DNA from: Winogradskyella immobilis
GTDB taxonomy: Bacteria > Bacteroidota > Bacteroidia > Flavobacteriales > Flavobacteriaceae
Length of the DNA: 43,902 nucleotides
Direction: 5' to 3'
Assembly (NCBI RefSeq): GCF_021887715.1
Contig: NZ_JAIQXX010000021.1
Location: 1-43,902 of the forward strand
The notes under the pieces were generated by a model that worked only from the letters and a program-made list of their open reading frames with translations, made no database searches and had not been told where the DNA came from. A program made the translations under genes and the position numbers. Shown piece by piece: positions 1 through 6,430 of the stretch (the stretch's first letter is position 1; every line of letters starts with the position of its first letter).

Positions 1-74
1 GAGTTATCTGAGTCTTCTTTCTCACTACATCCAATTACAGATACTAAGGCTAAAAATATTATAATTCTCTTCAT
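1..74 (-). CDS. Lipoprotein N-terminus (partial, third cassette)
   Basis: The first 24 codons of a gene that continues beyond the left edge. The ATG is at 74-72. The peptide starts with a short basic end, a hydrophobic stretch and a lipobox (VIGC, Cys at residue 16), followed by an acidic SEKED segment typical of exported Bacteroidota lipoproteins. It begins only 17 bases after the predicted crossover point in the site at 83-92, as expected for a gene near the start of an integron cassette. The function cannot be judged from 24 residues. Confidence 0.7.
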   Translation of the reverse strand, partial: MKRIIIFLALVSVIGCSEKEDSDN

Positions 75-82
75 TTTTTTAT

Positions 83-222
83 GTTGGGTAACGTGTTTGT
101 GTATGATTTCGTTGCGTGTTTCAGCAACTAAATTAGTAAACTAAAACGAACCAGAGGAAATTCCGAAGGAATTTCCAAGTAGGCTAGAACCTAGCAATGA
201 ATTATACACGTTGTTAGGCACA
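83..222 (-). other. attC-like site 2 (about 140 bp)
   Basis: On the minus strand the site opens with GTGCCTAAC (221-213) and closes with GTTACCCAAC (92-83). Inside these boxes GTGTAT pairs with ATACAC, and ATT and TTGC pair with AAT and GCAA further in, with unpaired bases mostly on the right-hand side. An apical hairpin at 156-176 has perfect 9-bp arms and a 3-base loop. The left box is exactly complementary to the GTTAGGCAC that begins the same cassette at 816-808. The stop codon of the upstream gene (TAA, 216-214) lies inside the left box. GCCTAAC fits the classical attC left-box consensus RYYYAAC; the right box keeps only GTTA of the GTTRRRY consensus. Confidence 0.75.
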
Positions 223-815
223 GTCTTTTATTCTTCGTGTTATATATTCCGAATTTAAATTCTTAATATAATCCATTTCTATTATTTTCCATTTAGATTT
301 GTCGGTTACATTTTGAATCTCAGCGATCTGTTCACGTCTTCGAGTAAATTCAATTTTCCATTTTTCAATGACTTCATCACCATATTTATCCAGCCATTGT
401 TTTTCTATTGGATTTTTAAAATGGTTGGTCATAAATTCTTTTGGTTCACGTTGTTTGAAATACCAAATATTTTCCAATTCAATATTTTCATCAGTTAACA
501 CTTTCTTTAATCCGTCAAATTGTTCAATGGTTCTTGGATATTCTAGAAACAATACATTTCTATCAACTTCTTTTAAGTTTTTAGAGATAAATCTTCCAAT
601 TATTTCAGTTGTCAGCATTTCTCCGCTCTCCAATATTCTAGTCATTTCTTTCCCTAAACTATCATTGTTCCTCAATTGCTCTTTTAATAAATTACCTAAA
701 TTAAAAATCGAAGAATTTAATTCAGACGATAATGTGCTTCCAATTTTATTTTGTGAAAGTCGCCAGTCGAGGAATAGAATGTTCAATTTTCGCATTTTTT
801 TCAGATTGTGCCTAA
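92..815 (-). mobile_element. Predicted cassette 2 (adenylate-kinase-like)
   Basis: This is the unit between two predicted crossover points (between G and TT of the boxes at 816/815 and 92/91). It would excise as a 724-bp circle carrying one gene (795-214) and one rebuilt hairpin site. In that circle the right box would be GTTAGGCAC, a 9-of-9 complement to the left box GTGCCTAAC at 221-213. The gene starts 20 bases into the unit, leaving little room for its own promoter, as is usual for integron cassettes. The boundaries are inferred from box complementarity, not from an observed excision. Confidence 0.65.
214..795 (-). CDS. Adenylate-kinase-like protein lacking a P-loop
   Basis: A 193-residue protein that aligns by eye with the NMP-binding half of adenylate kinase. 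GNLLKEQLRNNDSLGKEM (34-51) matches the GDMLR helix region, LESGEMLTTEII (55-66) matches the AGKLVTDELV segment, and EYPRT (85-89) matches DGFPRT including the substrate-binding Arg. The usual GxPGxGKGT loop near residues 7-15 is absent: the segment reads FLDWRLSQNKIGST, and there is no recognisable zinc or LID module. It may therefore bind a nucleotide without being a normal phosphotransferase; that is inference. The stop codon lies inside the hairpin-site box GCCTAAC. It is the sole gene of its predicted cassette. Confidence 0.7.
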   Translation of the reverse strand: MRKLNILFLDWRLSQNKIGSTLSSELNSSIFNLGNLLKEQLRNNDSLGKEMTRILESGEMLTTEIIGRFISKNLKEVDRNVLFLEYPRTIEQFDGLKKVLTDENIELENIWYFKQREPKEFMTNHFKNPIEKQWLDKYGDEVIEKWKIEFTRRREQIAEIQNVTDKSKWKIIEMDYIKNLNSEYITRRIKDCA

Positions 816-1008
816 CGGTTTAGCTAAGCGTAGTGCGGAAGGTAAGGAAACGTTACGTTTCCGCCGTAGCACTAAGCTAAAGCTTTTTGTTTAGTTATTA
901 TTTTTCTTATCCAAAGCTAAATCGGAAAGATTTAGCGACATCATAAATATACACAGACCTTTTGATTTAGCACTAAACTCCGCATTACGTTTAGGTTTTG
1001 TTGGCAAC
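808..1008 (-). other. attC-like site 1 (about 200 bp)
   Basis: On the minus strand it opens with GTTGCCAAC (1008-1000) and closes with GTTAGGCAC (816-808). CGTAATGCGGA near the left end pairs with TCCGCACTACG near the right end at 10 of 11 positions. Internal hairpins include a perfect 8-bp stem at 916-936 and another at 846-862. GTTAGGC fits the classical right-box consensus GTTRRRY; the left box keeps only the AAC end. The left box is complementary over 9 bases to GTTGGCAAC at the attI-like position, where the same cassette begins. The site is longer than most proteobacterial attC sites. Confidence 0.7.
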
Positions 1009-1960
1009 TGGATTTTACCCTTTTTTAGCTTCATCAAATTGCTTTTGGAATAATGACGTCATTCTCTCTGCGCTTTCTTTGCTCAAGGCTTTATTTACAA
1101 ATTCAACAGCTTTATCAAATTTTTCTTCATTTTTATGTTCAATTGCATCCTCAAATTTACCAAAACTAAAGAATACAAGTGCTACGTTTACATCGGTCTC
1201 CCCATAGAGTTCAGTATATTTTTCTTTTCTTTCAAGAAAATCATTTGCGATATTTATAGGGACATCTTTTGCAAAATATACTAACGTTGAAAAATATTCT
1301 TCAGATGTGAGGTCAGTATTCGTTTTCCAATAATTTTTAAAATCTTCGCTTCTGGTCACTTTTGTATTGTCCCTATTTACAAAATCTATATAAAACTTAG
1401 GGTAATTGGATATTTTTATCGTATTCGAATATCCTTTTAAAATTTTTTTTTGTTTATCAAGTTCGATAGATTGGTCTGTAAATTCGTATACTGCTTTGCT
1501 CAATTCGTCAATATTTTCGCTAGCAAAACCATATTTTCGATTTACTACAAATCCTTTTCTGTTAAGAATTATTCCAGTAGGATAGCTATTTACGTGGTGT
1601 TTTTTCGATAAGTGAAATTCTTTATCTTTCTCAGCATCGTATCTTAAAAGCACAAAGTCTTTAGCAAGTTTTTTACTTTTGTTCTTATCTTGAAAAATCC
1701 ATTTATCCATTTTTTTACAAGGTTTACACCAAGTTGTATAGAAGTCAATAAATAATAGTTTGTTTTCCTTTTTAGCTAATTTTTTTGCTTCATTGTAATT
1801 TTGTTCTACAATAGTTAATTCTTGGGAAAACCCAATAATATTAGTGCTGAAAATCAGAAGTGTAATTAATTTTTTCATTGAATATGTTTTTATTAAAGAC
1901 TTTATTTTTTTATCAATGTTGCAAATTTTTTACAATTGGGTTTATCAATCTTGTTGCCAA
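816..1960 (-). mobile_element. Predicted cassette 1 (thioredoxin-like)
   Basis: This is the first unit after the recombinase, bounded by predicted crossovers at 1961/1960 and 816/815. It would form a circle of about 1,145 bp carrying the thioredoxin-like gene and a site whose rebuilt right box (GTTGGCAAC) exactly complements its left box (GTTGCCAAC, 1008-1000). The gene starts 82 bases after the boundary. Being next to the recombinase, it is in the position classical integrons reserve for the newest insertion. Confidence 0.65.
1015..1878 (-). CDS. Secreted thioredoxin-like protein
   Basis: A 287-residue protein with an N-terminal signal peptide (about 1-18, ending near FSQ). It is followed by a thioredoxin fold with WCKPC at 50-54 and the expected cis-Pro (SYPTG, P100). 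The N-terminal half resembles thioredoxin_7/DUF255-type periplasmic disulphide proteins; the C-terminal 150 residues are mainly helical and not assigned. Inferred role: thiol-disulphide exchange in the periplasm. It is the only gene of predicted cassette 1, and its stop codon lies just 7 bases before the start of the hairpin site. The high Lys/Asn content resembles its cassette neighbours. Confidence 0.85.
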   Translation of the reverse strand: MKKLITLLIFSTNIIGFSQELTIVEQNYNEAKKLAKKENKLLFIDFYTTWCKPCKKMDKWIFQDKNKSKKLAKDFVLLRYDAEKDKEFHLSKKHHVNSYPTGIILNRKGFVVNRKYGFASENIDELSKAVYEFTDQSIELDKQKKILKGYSNTIKISNYPKFYIDFVNRDNTKVTRSEDFKNYWKTNTDLTSEEYFSTLVYFAKDVPINIANDFLERKEKYTELYGETDVNVALVFFSFGKFEDAIEHKNEEKFDKAVEFVNKALSKESAERMTSLFQKQFDEAKKG

Positions 1961-1961
1961 C
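1953..1961 (-). other. attI-like recombination core
   Basis: GTTGGCAAC on the minus strand, 36 bases after the recombinase stop codon. It lacks a partner left box nearby, so it behaves as an attI-type half site rather than an attC. Its GTT start lines up with the right boxes of the two downstream hairpin sites, and the bases after the inferred cut reappear in complement at the end of the first cassette. In classical integrons attI lies beside the 5' end of intI; here it lies beside the 3' end. That layout is known to me for the Treponema denticola integron. Confidence 0.6.
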
Positions 1962-1997
1962 TCGTTATATCACTACTAATATACGTATTTTTAATTT

Positions 1998-3179
1998 TTA
2001 TTTACTGGATAATAGGAATTTTTGTTCCGACTTTTCATTTGTAGAAAATTGCTTTATGGCCAAATCTAATGGACTACTAATATCTAGTAAATCTTTTCTA
2101 GCTACGTGTGTGTAAATCATTGTAGTTTCGGGCTTAGAATGTCCTAACAACTCTTGTATATGCCTTAAACCTACACCATGTTCTAATAAATGAGTAGCAT
2201 AACTATGCCTTAGCGTATGCGGCGTAATGTTACGTTTTATACCAGATGCTTTACATGATTTGCTTAAAAATTTACGTACACTGCTTGCAGAATATGGTCT
2301 CCGTTTTGGGCCTTCTACAAAATAAACACTGGGCTTATAGGTTAAAATGTAATTGTGAAGCAATGGCAAAAAGCTATCAGCAATGCTTACAAATCTATCT
2401 TTTCGTCCTTTACCAGATCTAATATGTATTTGTTTTCTTTCTACATTAAAGTCACTTAACTTTAAGGTTAATAACTCTCCAATTCTAAGCCCAGAGGAAT
2501 AGAGTAGTGTTAAAATAGCACGATGCTTTAGGTTTTTGGTATGCTGAATGATACCTATCATTTCTTGTGGCGATAAAACGATAGGTAATTTTTTAGAGCG
2601 TTTAGGTCTAGTCAATGCTAAATTACTAATTTGAGTATCTGGGTAAAACAAAATAAATTGCTTTATGGCACTAATAAATTGGCGTTGTGTACTAATAGAG
2701 TAATTGCGTTTTAAAAATACCGACTCAATAAATAATTCTACATCTCTGTTAGATAAATTTTTTAAATCAATTTTATTATGATATTCAATAAAATCTGCAA
2801 TAAAAAACGAATATGTATCTACTGTACTTTTACTGTAACGCTTACCCTTTAAATAAGTGTAAAAATTGTTAAGAAATTGACGTTGTATATTATTTATATT
2901 TCGTTTGCGTTTTACAGGAAAATAGTCCTTTTTCTCAACGGCTTTTTCAAAAAGTAATCGATTATCAATCTCTGCAGAGTCTTTAAATGTAGAATAAATT
3001 AGCTTTAAGTTTTTAGAATTATTTTTTACATACCAACTCTTTAAGGTTTTACTCCATTTTGCTTCCGGAATATGTTTTACAACATTTATTAATGACCAAT
3101 CATGCTTAAATCCTATTAAAATTTGATTTTCATTTCTATGATTTGCCACAGATAAACTTACAATTGGTAATTTGCTCAT
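1998..3179 (-). CDS. Tyrosine recombinase (integron-integrase-like)
   Basis: A 393-residue site-specific recombinase. Residues 1-75 form an extra N-terminal module (IPEAKWSKTLKSWYVKN pattern) common in Bacteroidota integrases. Residues 98-185 are a SAM-like core-binding domain, and 196-378 are the catalytic domain with a full set of active residues: R232 (SGLRIGE), K257 (SGKGRKDR), H321 and R324 (HTLRH), H347 (LLGHS) and nucleophile Y356 (MIYTH). The C-terminus carries SSPLDL, like the SPLD tail of many IntI proteins. The extra helix that IntI enzymes carry between the Lys strand and HTLRH is missing, so the enzyme is Xer-like rather than canonical IntI. It reads towards the cassettes. The ATG at 3179 has no clear Shine-Dalgarno sequence. 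Confidence 0.95.
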   Translation of the reverse strand: MSKLPIVSLSVANHRNENQILIGFKHDWSLINVVKHIPEAKWSKTLKSWYVKNNSKNLKLIYSTFKDSAEIDNRLLFEKAVEKKDYFPVKRKRNINNIQRQFLNNFYTYLKGKRYSKSTVDTYSFFIADFIEYHNKIDLKNLSNRDVELFIESVFLKRNYSISTQRQFISAIKQFILFYPDTQISNLALTRPKRSKKLPIVLSPQEMIGIIQHTKNLKHRAILTLLYSSGLRIGELLTLKLSDFNVERKQIHIRSGKGRKDRFVSIADSFLPLLHNYILTYKPSVYFVEGPKRRPYSASSVRKFLSKSCKASGIKRNITPHTLRHSYATHLLEHGVGLRHIQELLGHSKPETTMIYTHVARKDLLDISSPLDLAIKQFSTNEKSEQKFLLSSK

Positions 3180-3220
3180 AACCTTAAAAATTTGACTATA
3201 AGATAAGAAAAATTAGTGTA

Positions 3221-3264
3221 CTAACCCGTTGTTTATGTATAATTTATATAATATTAAACGTTAG
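3221..3264. repeat. Short inverted repeat with attC-like ends upstream of the recombinase
   Basis: CTAAC...GTTAG ends (3221-3225 and 3260-3264) enclose a very AT-rich 34-base interior, with further pairing between GTT and AAC just inside. The right end GTTAGAT fits GTTRRRY, but the left end is only partly RYYYAAC. It could be a vestigial recombination site or simply an AT-rich palindrome between the recombinase and yebC. Confidence 0.3.
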
Positions 3265-3273
3265 ATCAGTTTG

Positions 3274-3417
3274 AATGCTTTTGAGATACAAAAAAGTGTA
3301 TCGATAATTATTTTAGAACTATAACTCGTATTCTCTATAGAATTTTCATTATTCCAATAGTTATCGAGGCATTTTGAAAAATCACTCGAATTGATAGAAT
3401 TTCACTTCAAAAGCATT
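3274..3417. repeat. Nested inverted-repeat element between recombinase and yebC
   Basis: Outer arms of 11 bp (AATGCTTTTGA at 3274-3284, complement at 3407-3417) enclose a hairpin with 6-bp arms (3285-3302) and an inner pair TCGATAA/TTATCGA (3301-3307, 3361-3367). No open reading frame fits this 295-bp gap. The structure sits between the 5' end of the recombinase gene and the 3' end of yebC. It could terminate yebC transcripts, regulate the recombinase, or be a decayed site; nothing in the sequence decides between these. Confidence 0.45.
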
Positions 3418-3474
3418 TGTACTAATAAAATATATTGTACTGTGATGTAGTAGATTAAAAATATTGATGTCTTG

Positions 3475-4221
3475 CTATTCTGCACTTTCTTCCATAGTAT
3501 GATATACATTTTGTACATCATCATCTTCTTCAAGTTTTTCAATAAGTTTTTCTACATCTTTAACTTGATCTGCTGTTAGTGTCTTAGTCACTTGCGGAAT
3601 ACGTTCAAAACCAGAAGATATAATTTCAATATTATGACTCTCTAAATACGATTGAATGTTTCCAAAACTCTCAAATGGTGCATAGATCATTATACTAGTA
3701 AGCTCATTGCCATCGGCATCTTCGTCTGTATCTTCAAAAATTTCTTCAACTCCATAGTCTATCAATTCTAACTCTAGCTCTTCTAAGTCTAATGTATCTC
3801 CTTTAATTTTAAAATTACAAGTATGGTCAAACATAAAAACTACAGAACCAGATGTGCCTAAACTACCATCACATTTATTAAAATAACTACGTACATTAGC
3901 TACTGTACGTGTATTATTATCTGTAGCTGTTTCTATCAATACGGCAATGCCATGCTGCGCGTATCCTTCAAAAAGAACTTCTTTATAATCTCCTTGGCCT
4001 TTATCGCTTGCTTTTTTTATGGCGCGTTCTACATTGTCTTTAGGCATATTTACAGCCTTAGCATTTTGTATAACAGCTCTTAAACGCGAGTTACTAGCAG
4101 GGTCTGGACCTCCTTCTTTTACAGCCATAACAATGTCTTTACCTATACGTGTAAAGGCCTTACTCATTGCTGACCAGCGTTTCATTTTGCGTGCCTTTCT
4201 AAACTCAAAAGCTCTTCCCAT
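3475..4221 (-). CDS. yebC: YebC/PmpR family protein
   Basis: A 248-residue member of the YebC/TACO1 family, close to the usual 235-250. The N-terminus has the family pattern of basic helix (MGRAFEFRKARKMKRW), KAFTRIGKDIVMAVKEGG, SNSRLRAVIQNAKAVNMPKDN and ERAIKKA, followed by the acidic domains. Bacterial YebC proteins were long called DNA-binding regulators; several now appear to act on ribosomes during difficult peptide bonds, as TACO1 does. It is transcribed alone from its own promoter after the pterin dehydratase gene, and the leader contains a short perfect hairpin. Confidence 0.95.
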   Translation of the reverse strand: MGRAFEFRKARKMKRWSAMSKAFTRIGKDIVMAVKEGGPDPASNSRLRAVIQNAKAVNMPKDNVERAIKKASDKGQGDYKEVLFEGYAQHGIAVLIETATDNNTRTVANVRSYFNKCDGSLGTSGSVVFMFDHTCNFKIKGDTLDLEELELELIDYGVEEIFEDTDEDADGNELTSIMIYAPFESFGNIQSYLESHNIEIISSGFERIPQVTKTLTADQVKDVEKLIEKLEEDDDVQNVYHTMEESAE

Positions 4222-4237
4222 TGAAAATTATATTTTC

Positions 4238-4257
4238 ATTTCCGTGAAAACGGAAAT
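4238..4257 (-). promoter_or_regulatory. Hairpin in the yebC leader
   Basis: Perfect 8-bp arms (ATTTCCGT and ACGGAAAT) around a 4-base loop, 17 bases upstream of the yebC ATG and about 40 bases downstream of the predicted transcription start. It has no T-run, so a terminator is unlikely. A role in translation or mRNA stability is inference. Confidence 0.5.
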
Positions 4258-4301
4258 CTCATTAAACAATTTATTAAAATGACCAAAATTTTAGTCGATT
4301 C

Positions 4302-4332
4302 CAAATATAATTCTTTTGCAAAATTCTACAAA
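4302..4332 (-). promoter_or_regulatory. Promoter of yebC (Bacteroidota type)
   Basis: The minus strand has TTTG at 4332-4329, a 19-base spacer and TATATTTG at 4309-4302. This matches the Bacteroidota housekeeping consensus (-33 TTTG, about 19 bases, -7 TAnnTTTG) at every defined position. It begins 5 bases after the end of the pterin dehydratase gene and would give a leader of roughly 70-75 bases. Confidence 0.65.
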
Positions 4333-4337
4333 CTGAA

Positions 4338-4628
4338 TTATTCCTCTGGCTCTACAATATACGCTATAGCTTCAGCCAATTTAAAATCGTTATCAGTAAC
4401 TCCTCCGGCATCATGCGTAGATAATGAAATTTTTAAAATATTATAGACATTAGACCAATCTGGATGATGATTTAAGGCTTCGCACTCAAAAGCGATACGA
4501 CTCATAGCACTAAAACAATCTTTAAAGTTTTCGAATTCAAATTCTGTATGTATAGCACCATCAAAATAATCCCAATCAGGGAATTGTAATAATTTAGCTT
4601 CTATTGTGGCATCGTTTAACTTTTTCAT
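4338..4628 (-). CDS. phhB: 4a-hydroxytetrahydrobiopterin dehydratase
   Basis: A 96-residue pterin-4a-carbinolamine dehydratase, the normal length for the family. The active-site region with the paired histidines is present (ALNHHPDWSNVYN, about 51-63), followed by the LSTHDAGGVTDND segment. It recycles oxidised pterin cofactor after aromatic amino acid hydroxylation. It follows the reductase gene by 30 bases on the same strand and may be co-transcribed. No hydroxylase gene is in the window. Confidence 0.92.
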   Translation of the reverse strand: MKKLNDATIEAKLLQFPDWDYFDGAIHTEFEFENFKDCFSAMSRIAFECEALNHHPDWSNVYNILKISLSTHDAGGVTDNDFKLAEAIAYIVEPEE

Positions 4629-4658
4629 ACTTAGATATTTCTTTAAAAATATTTTAAT

Positions 4659-5489
4659 TTATTTACGAAGTTCTTCAAGAACTTTCTGACTTGTGATTTG
4701 AAGGTGTTTTGGTAAGCGATTATACTTTGGTAATACGGCTAAATAACGATCTTCATTTGTAGTGTAAACATGCTTTAAAGCTACTTTGTTTTTATTTAGG
4801 TCTGAAATAATTTCTTTGATAAAATCATCATGATGCACTAAATCAGTGCTGCCTAAATGAAAGATGCCAGATTTGTTTCTATTAATAATATAATGAATTT
4901 GCTGTGTTACTTTTTTATCTAAAGTAACATTCATAATTAAATTAGGGAAAATCTCAACAGGTGCTTTCTCAGAAATTAATTGCTTTATTTCTCGTATTCT
5001 TGGACAATTACTACCAAATACCATTGGTAAACGCAATACGGTAACTTGTTTTTTTGGCATGCGTAATAGCATGTTTTCGATCTTAATCTTAAAATGTCCG
5101 TAGACGCTATTGCTTAAGGTTTTGTCGGTTTCGTAGCTTGGGTATTTGCTATAAGCATCAAACGCATTGGCAGACGATAAAAATATGATTCTAGTTTGGT
5201 GCTCTAAGGCATATTCGGCCACATGTGCATGTGCTATAGTTTGTGCATAAAAGTCTCCTCGTAGCGCAGAGATAATAATATCTGGTTTTGTAGCTTCAAG
5301 AATTTCATAAATATCATCTTCTTCTACATTATACTGAAAGAAGTGTTTGTTTTTTTCGTAGTCTTTTTTAGGACTAAAATAGGTGCCAAAAGTTCTAAAG
5401 TAATCGCAGAGTTCTTTATAAATGGCACTTCCGAGATAACCACTAGCACCAAGTATAAGTATTCTATGTTTAGTTTGTTTGCGTACCAT
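4659..5489 (-). CDS. NAD(P)-dependent RmlD-like reductase/epimerase
   Basis: A 276-residue extended short-chain dehydrogenase. It has the Rossmann motif GASGYLGS (14-21), a catalytic Ser region (FLSSANAFDAY) and an active-site YxxxK that here reads YGHFK within SVYGHFKIKIE. The layout resembles dTDP-4-dehydrorhamnose reductase (RmlD_sub_bind family), but no other nucleotide-sugar genes are nearby, so the substrate is open. It lies 26 bases downstream of the glutaminase gene and 30 bases upstream of the pterin dehydratase gene, suggesting one transcript. Confidence 0.8.
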   Translation of the reverse strand: MVRKQTKHRILILGASGYLGSAIYKELCDYFRTFGTYFSPKKDYEKNKHFFQYNVEEDDIYEILEATKPDIIISALRGDFYAQTIAHAHVAEYALEHQTRIIFLSSANAFDAYSKYPSYETDKTLSNSVYGHFKIKIENMLLRMPKKQVTVLRLPMVFGSNCPRIREIKQLISEKAPVEIFPNLIMNVTLDKKVTQQIHYIINRNKSGIFHLGSTDLVHHDDFIKEIISDLNKNKVALKHVYTTNEDRYLAVLPKYNRLPKHLQITSQKVLEELRK

Positions 5490-5515
5490 TAATATATTCT
5501 ATACTCAGTGACGCA

Positions 5516-6430
5516 TTAAAAAATAGATAATTGTGTTTCGGTGGTAAATAATTTTAAAGCTTGCATACCTAATAATGAGTTCCCTTTTGCATTTAAGCCA
5601 GGCGACCAAGTTGTTATAGTAAAGGTATTAGGTAAAAGTGCAACAATGCCACCGCCAACACCACTTTTACCAGGTAACCCTACTTCAAAAGCAAATTCTC
5701 CAGCTTCATCATAAAATCCGCAAGAGAGCATAATAGCATTAATACGTTTAACTTGGCTTAATGTAAGATAATCTTTATGCTGCGAGCAAGTACCTCTGTT
5801 AGCAAATACATAAAATGTATCTGCAAGTTGCTTACAATTCATTTCAATAGCACACTGATGAAAATAGAAATCTAATACCTCATCAACATCATTCTCTAAA
5901 TTACCGAAGGATTTTAAAAGATTTGCAGCAGCAAAATTTTTATAGCCAGTCGCTTTTTCAGAAGCTGCAACATTTTTATTAAAATTAATAGTAGGATCGT
6001 TTGCCAAATCTCTAACAAAATTTAAAAAATCGGCTTTCGGATTTTTTAAATGCGATACTAATATATCGGCAATAACAATAGCACCCGAATTTATTAACGG
6101 ATTTCTTGGTATACCGTTTTCTAGTTCTAATAATGATAAATGGTTAAAAGGATTACCTGATGGTTCTACATTAACACGCTGCCATAATTGCTCACCTATA
6201 ATAGAAAATGCTTTAGCTAAGGCTAATACTTTAGAAATACTTTGAATAGAAAATGGGGTATTTGTATTTCCAACAGAAAATTGATCGCCGTTTAAAACAT
6301 TTAAATGAATTCCGAAATTATGAATATCTACATGTGATAATTCAGGAATATAATTAGCCACTTCTCCTCTAAAATGCGATGCATTGAGTTCTGTATATAT
6401 GTTGTTTAAAATGGCGCTATAATTTTGCAT
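5516..6430 (-). CDS. glsA: Glutaminase
   Basis: A 304-residue glutaminase of the serine beta-lactamase fold (GlsA/YbgJ family, usual length about 300-310). The nucleophile motif SISK (in QSISKVLA) and the segments GNPFNHL, NPLINSGAI and KSGVGGGI are recognisable. It hydrolyses glutamine to glutamate and ammonia in the cytoplasm. Its ATG directly follows the gcvT stop codon (TAG-ATG, no gap), implying translational coupling to gcvT. Confidence 0.95.
   Translation of the reverse strand: MQNYSAILNNIYTELNASHFRGEVANYIPELSHVDIHNFGIHLNVLNGDQFSVGNTNTPFSIQSISKVLALAKAFSIIGEQLWQRVNVEPSGNPFNHLSLLELENGIPRNPLINSGAIVIADILVSHLKNPKADFLNFVRDLANDPTINFNKNVAASEKATGYKNFAAANLLKSFGNLENDVDEVLDFYFHQCAIEMNCKQLADTFYVFANRGTCSQHKDYLTLSQVKRINAIMLSCGFYDEAGEFAFEVGLPGKSGVGGGIVALLPNTFTITTWSPGLNAKGNSLLGMQALKLFTTETQLSIF

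Larger units (their letters stand above)
1..3179 (-). mobile_element. Integron-like element: recombinase, attI-like site and cassette array (runs off left edge)
   Basis: Everything here reads on the minus strand in one direction: tyrosine recombinase (3179-1998), an attI-like GTTGGCAAC core (1961-1953), a thioredoxin-like cassette, a long hairpin site, an adenylate-kinase-like cassette, a second long hairpin site, and the start of a lipoprotein cassette. Seen: each hairpin site is bounded by short inverted boxes containing AAC and GTT, and each complete unit starts with bases complementary to the left box of its own terminal site. Known: in integrons the integrase cuts attC between G and TT of the right box, so a cassette carries its own left box plus the bases that follow the preceding crossover. 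Inferred: these units are cassettes mobilised by the adjacent recombinase. The left limit is outside the window and the right limit is uncertain. Confidence 0.75.

Noticed and set aside
368..823. Plus-strand open frames across the adenylate-kinase-like gene
   Set aside because: They lie antisense to a recognisable gene and have no family features.
1998..3179. Recombinase as integrase of a phage or conjugative element
   Set aside because: No phage, transfer or tRNA gene is nearby, and the downstream units fit cassettes better.
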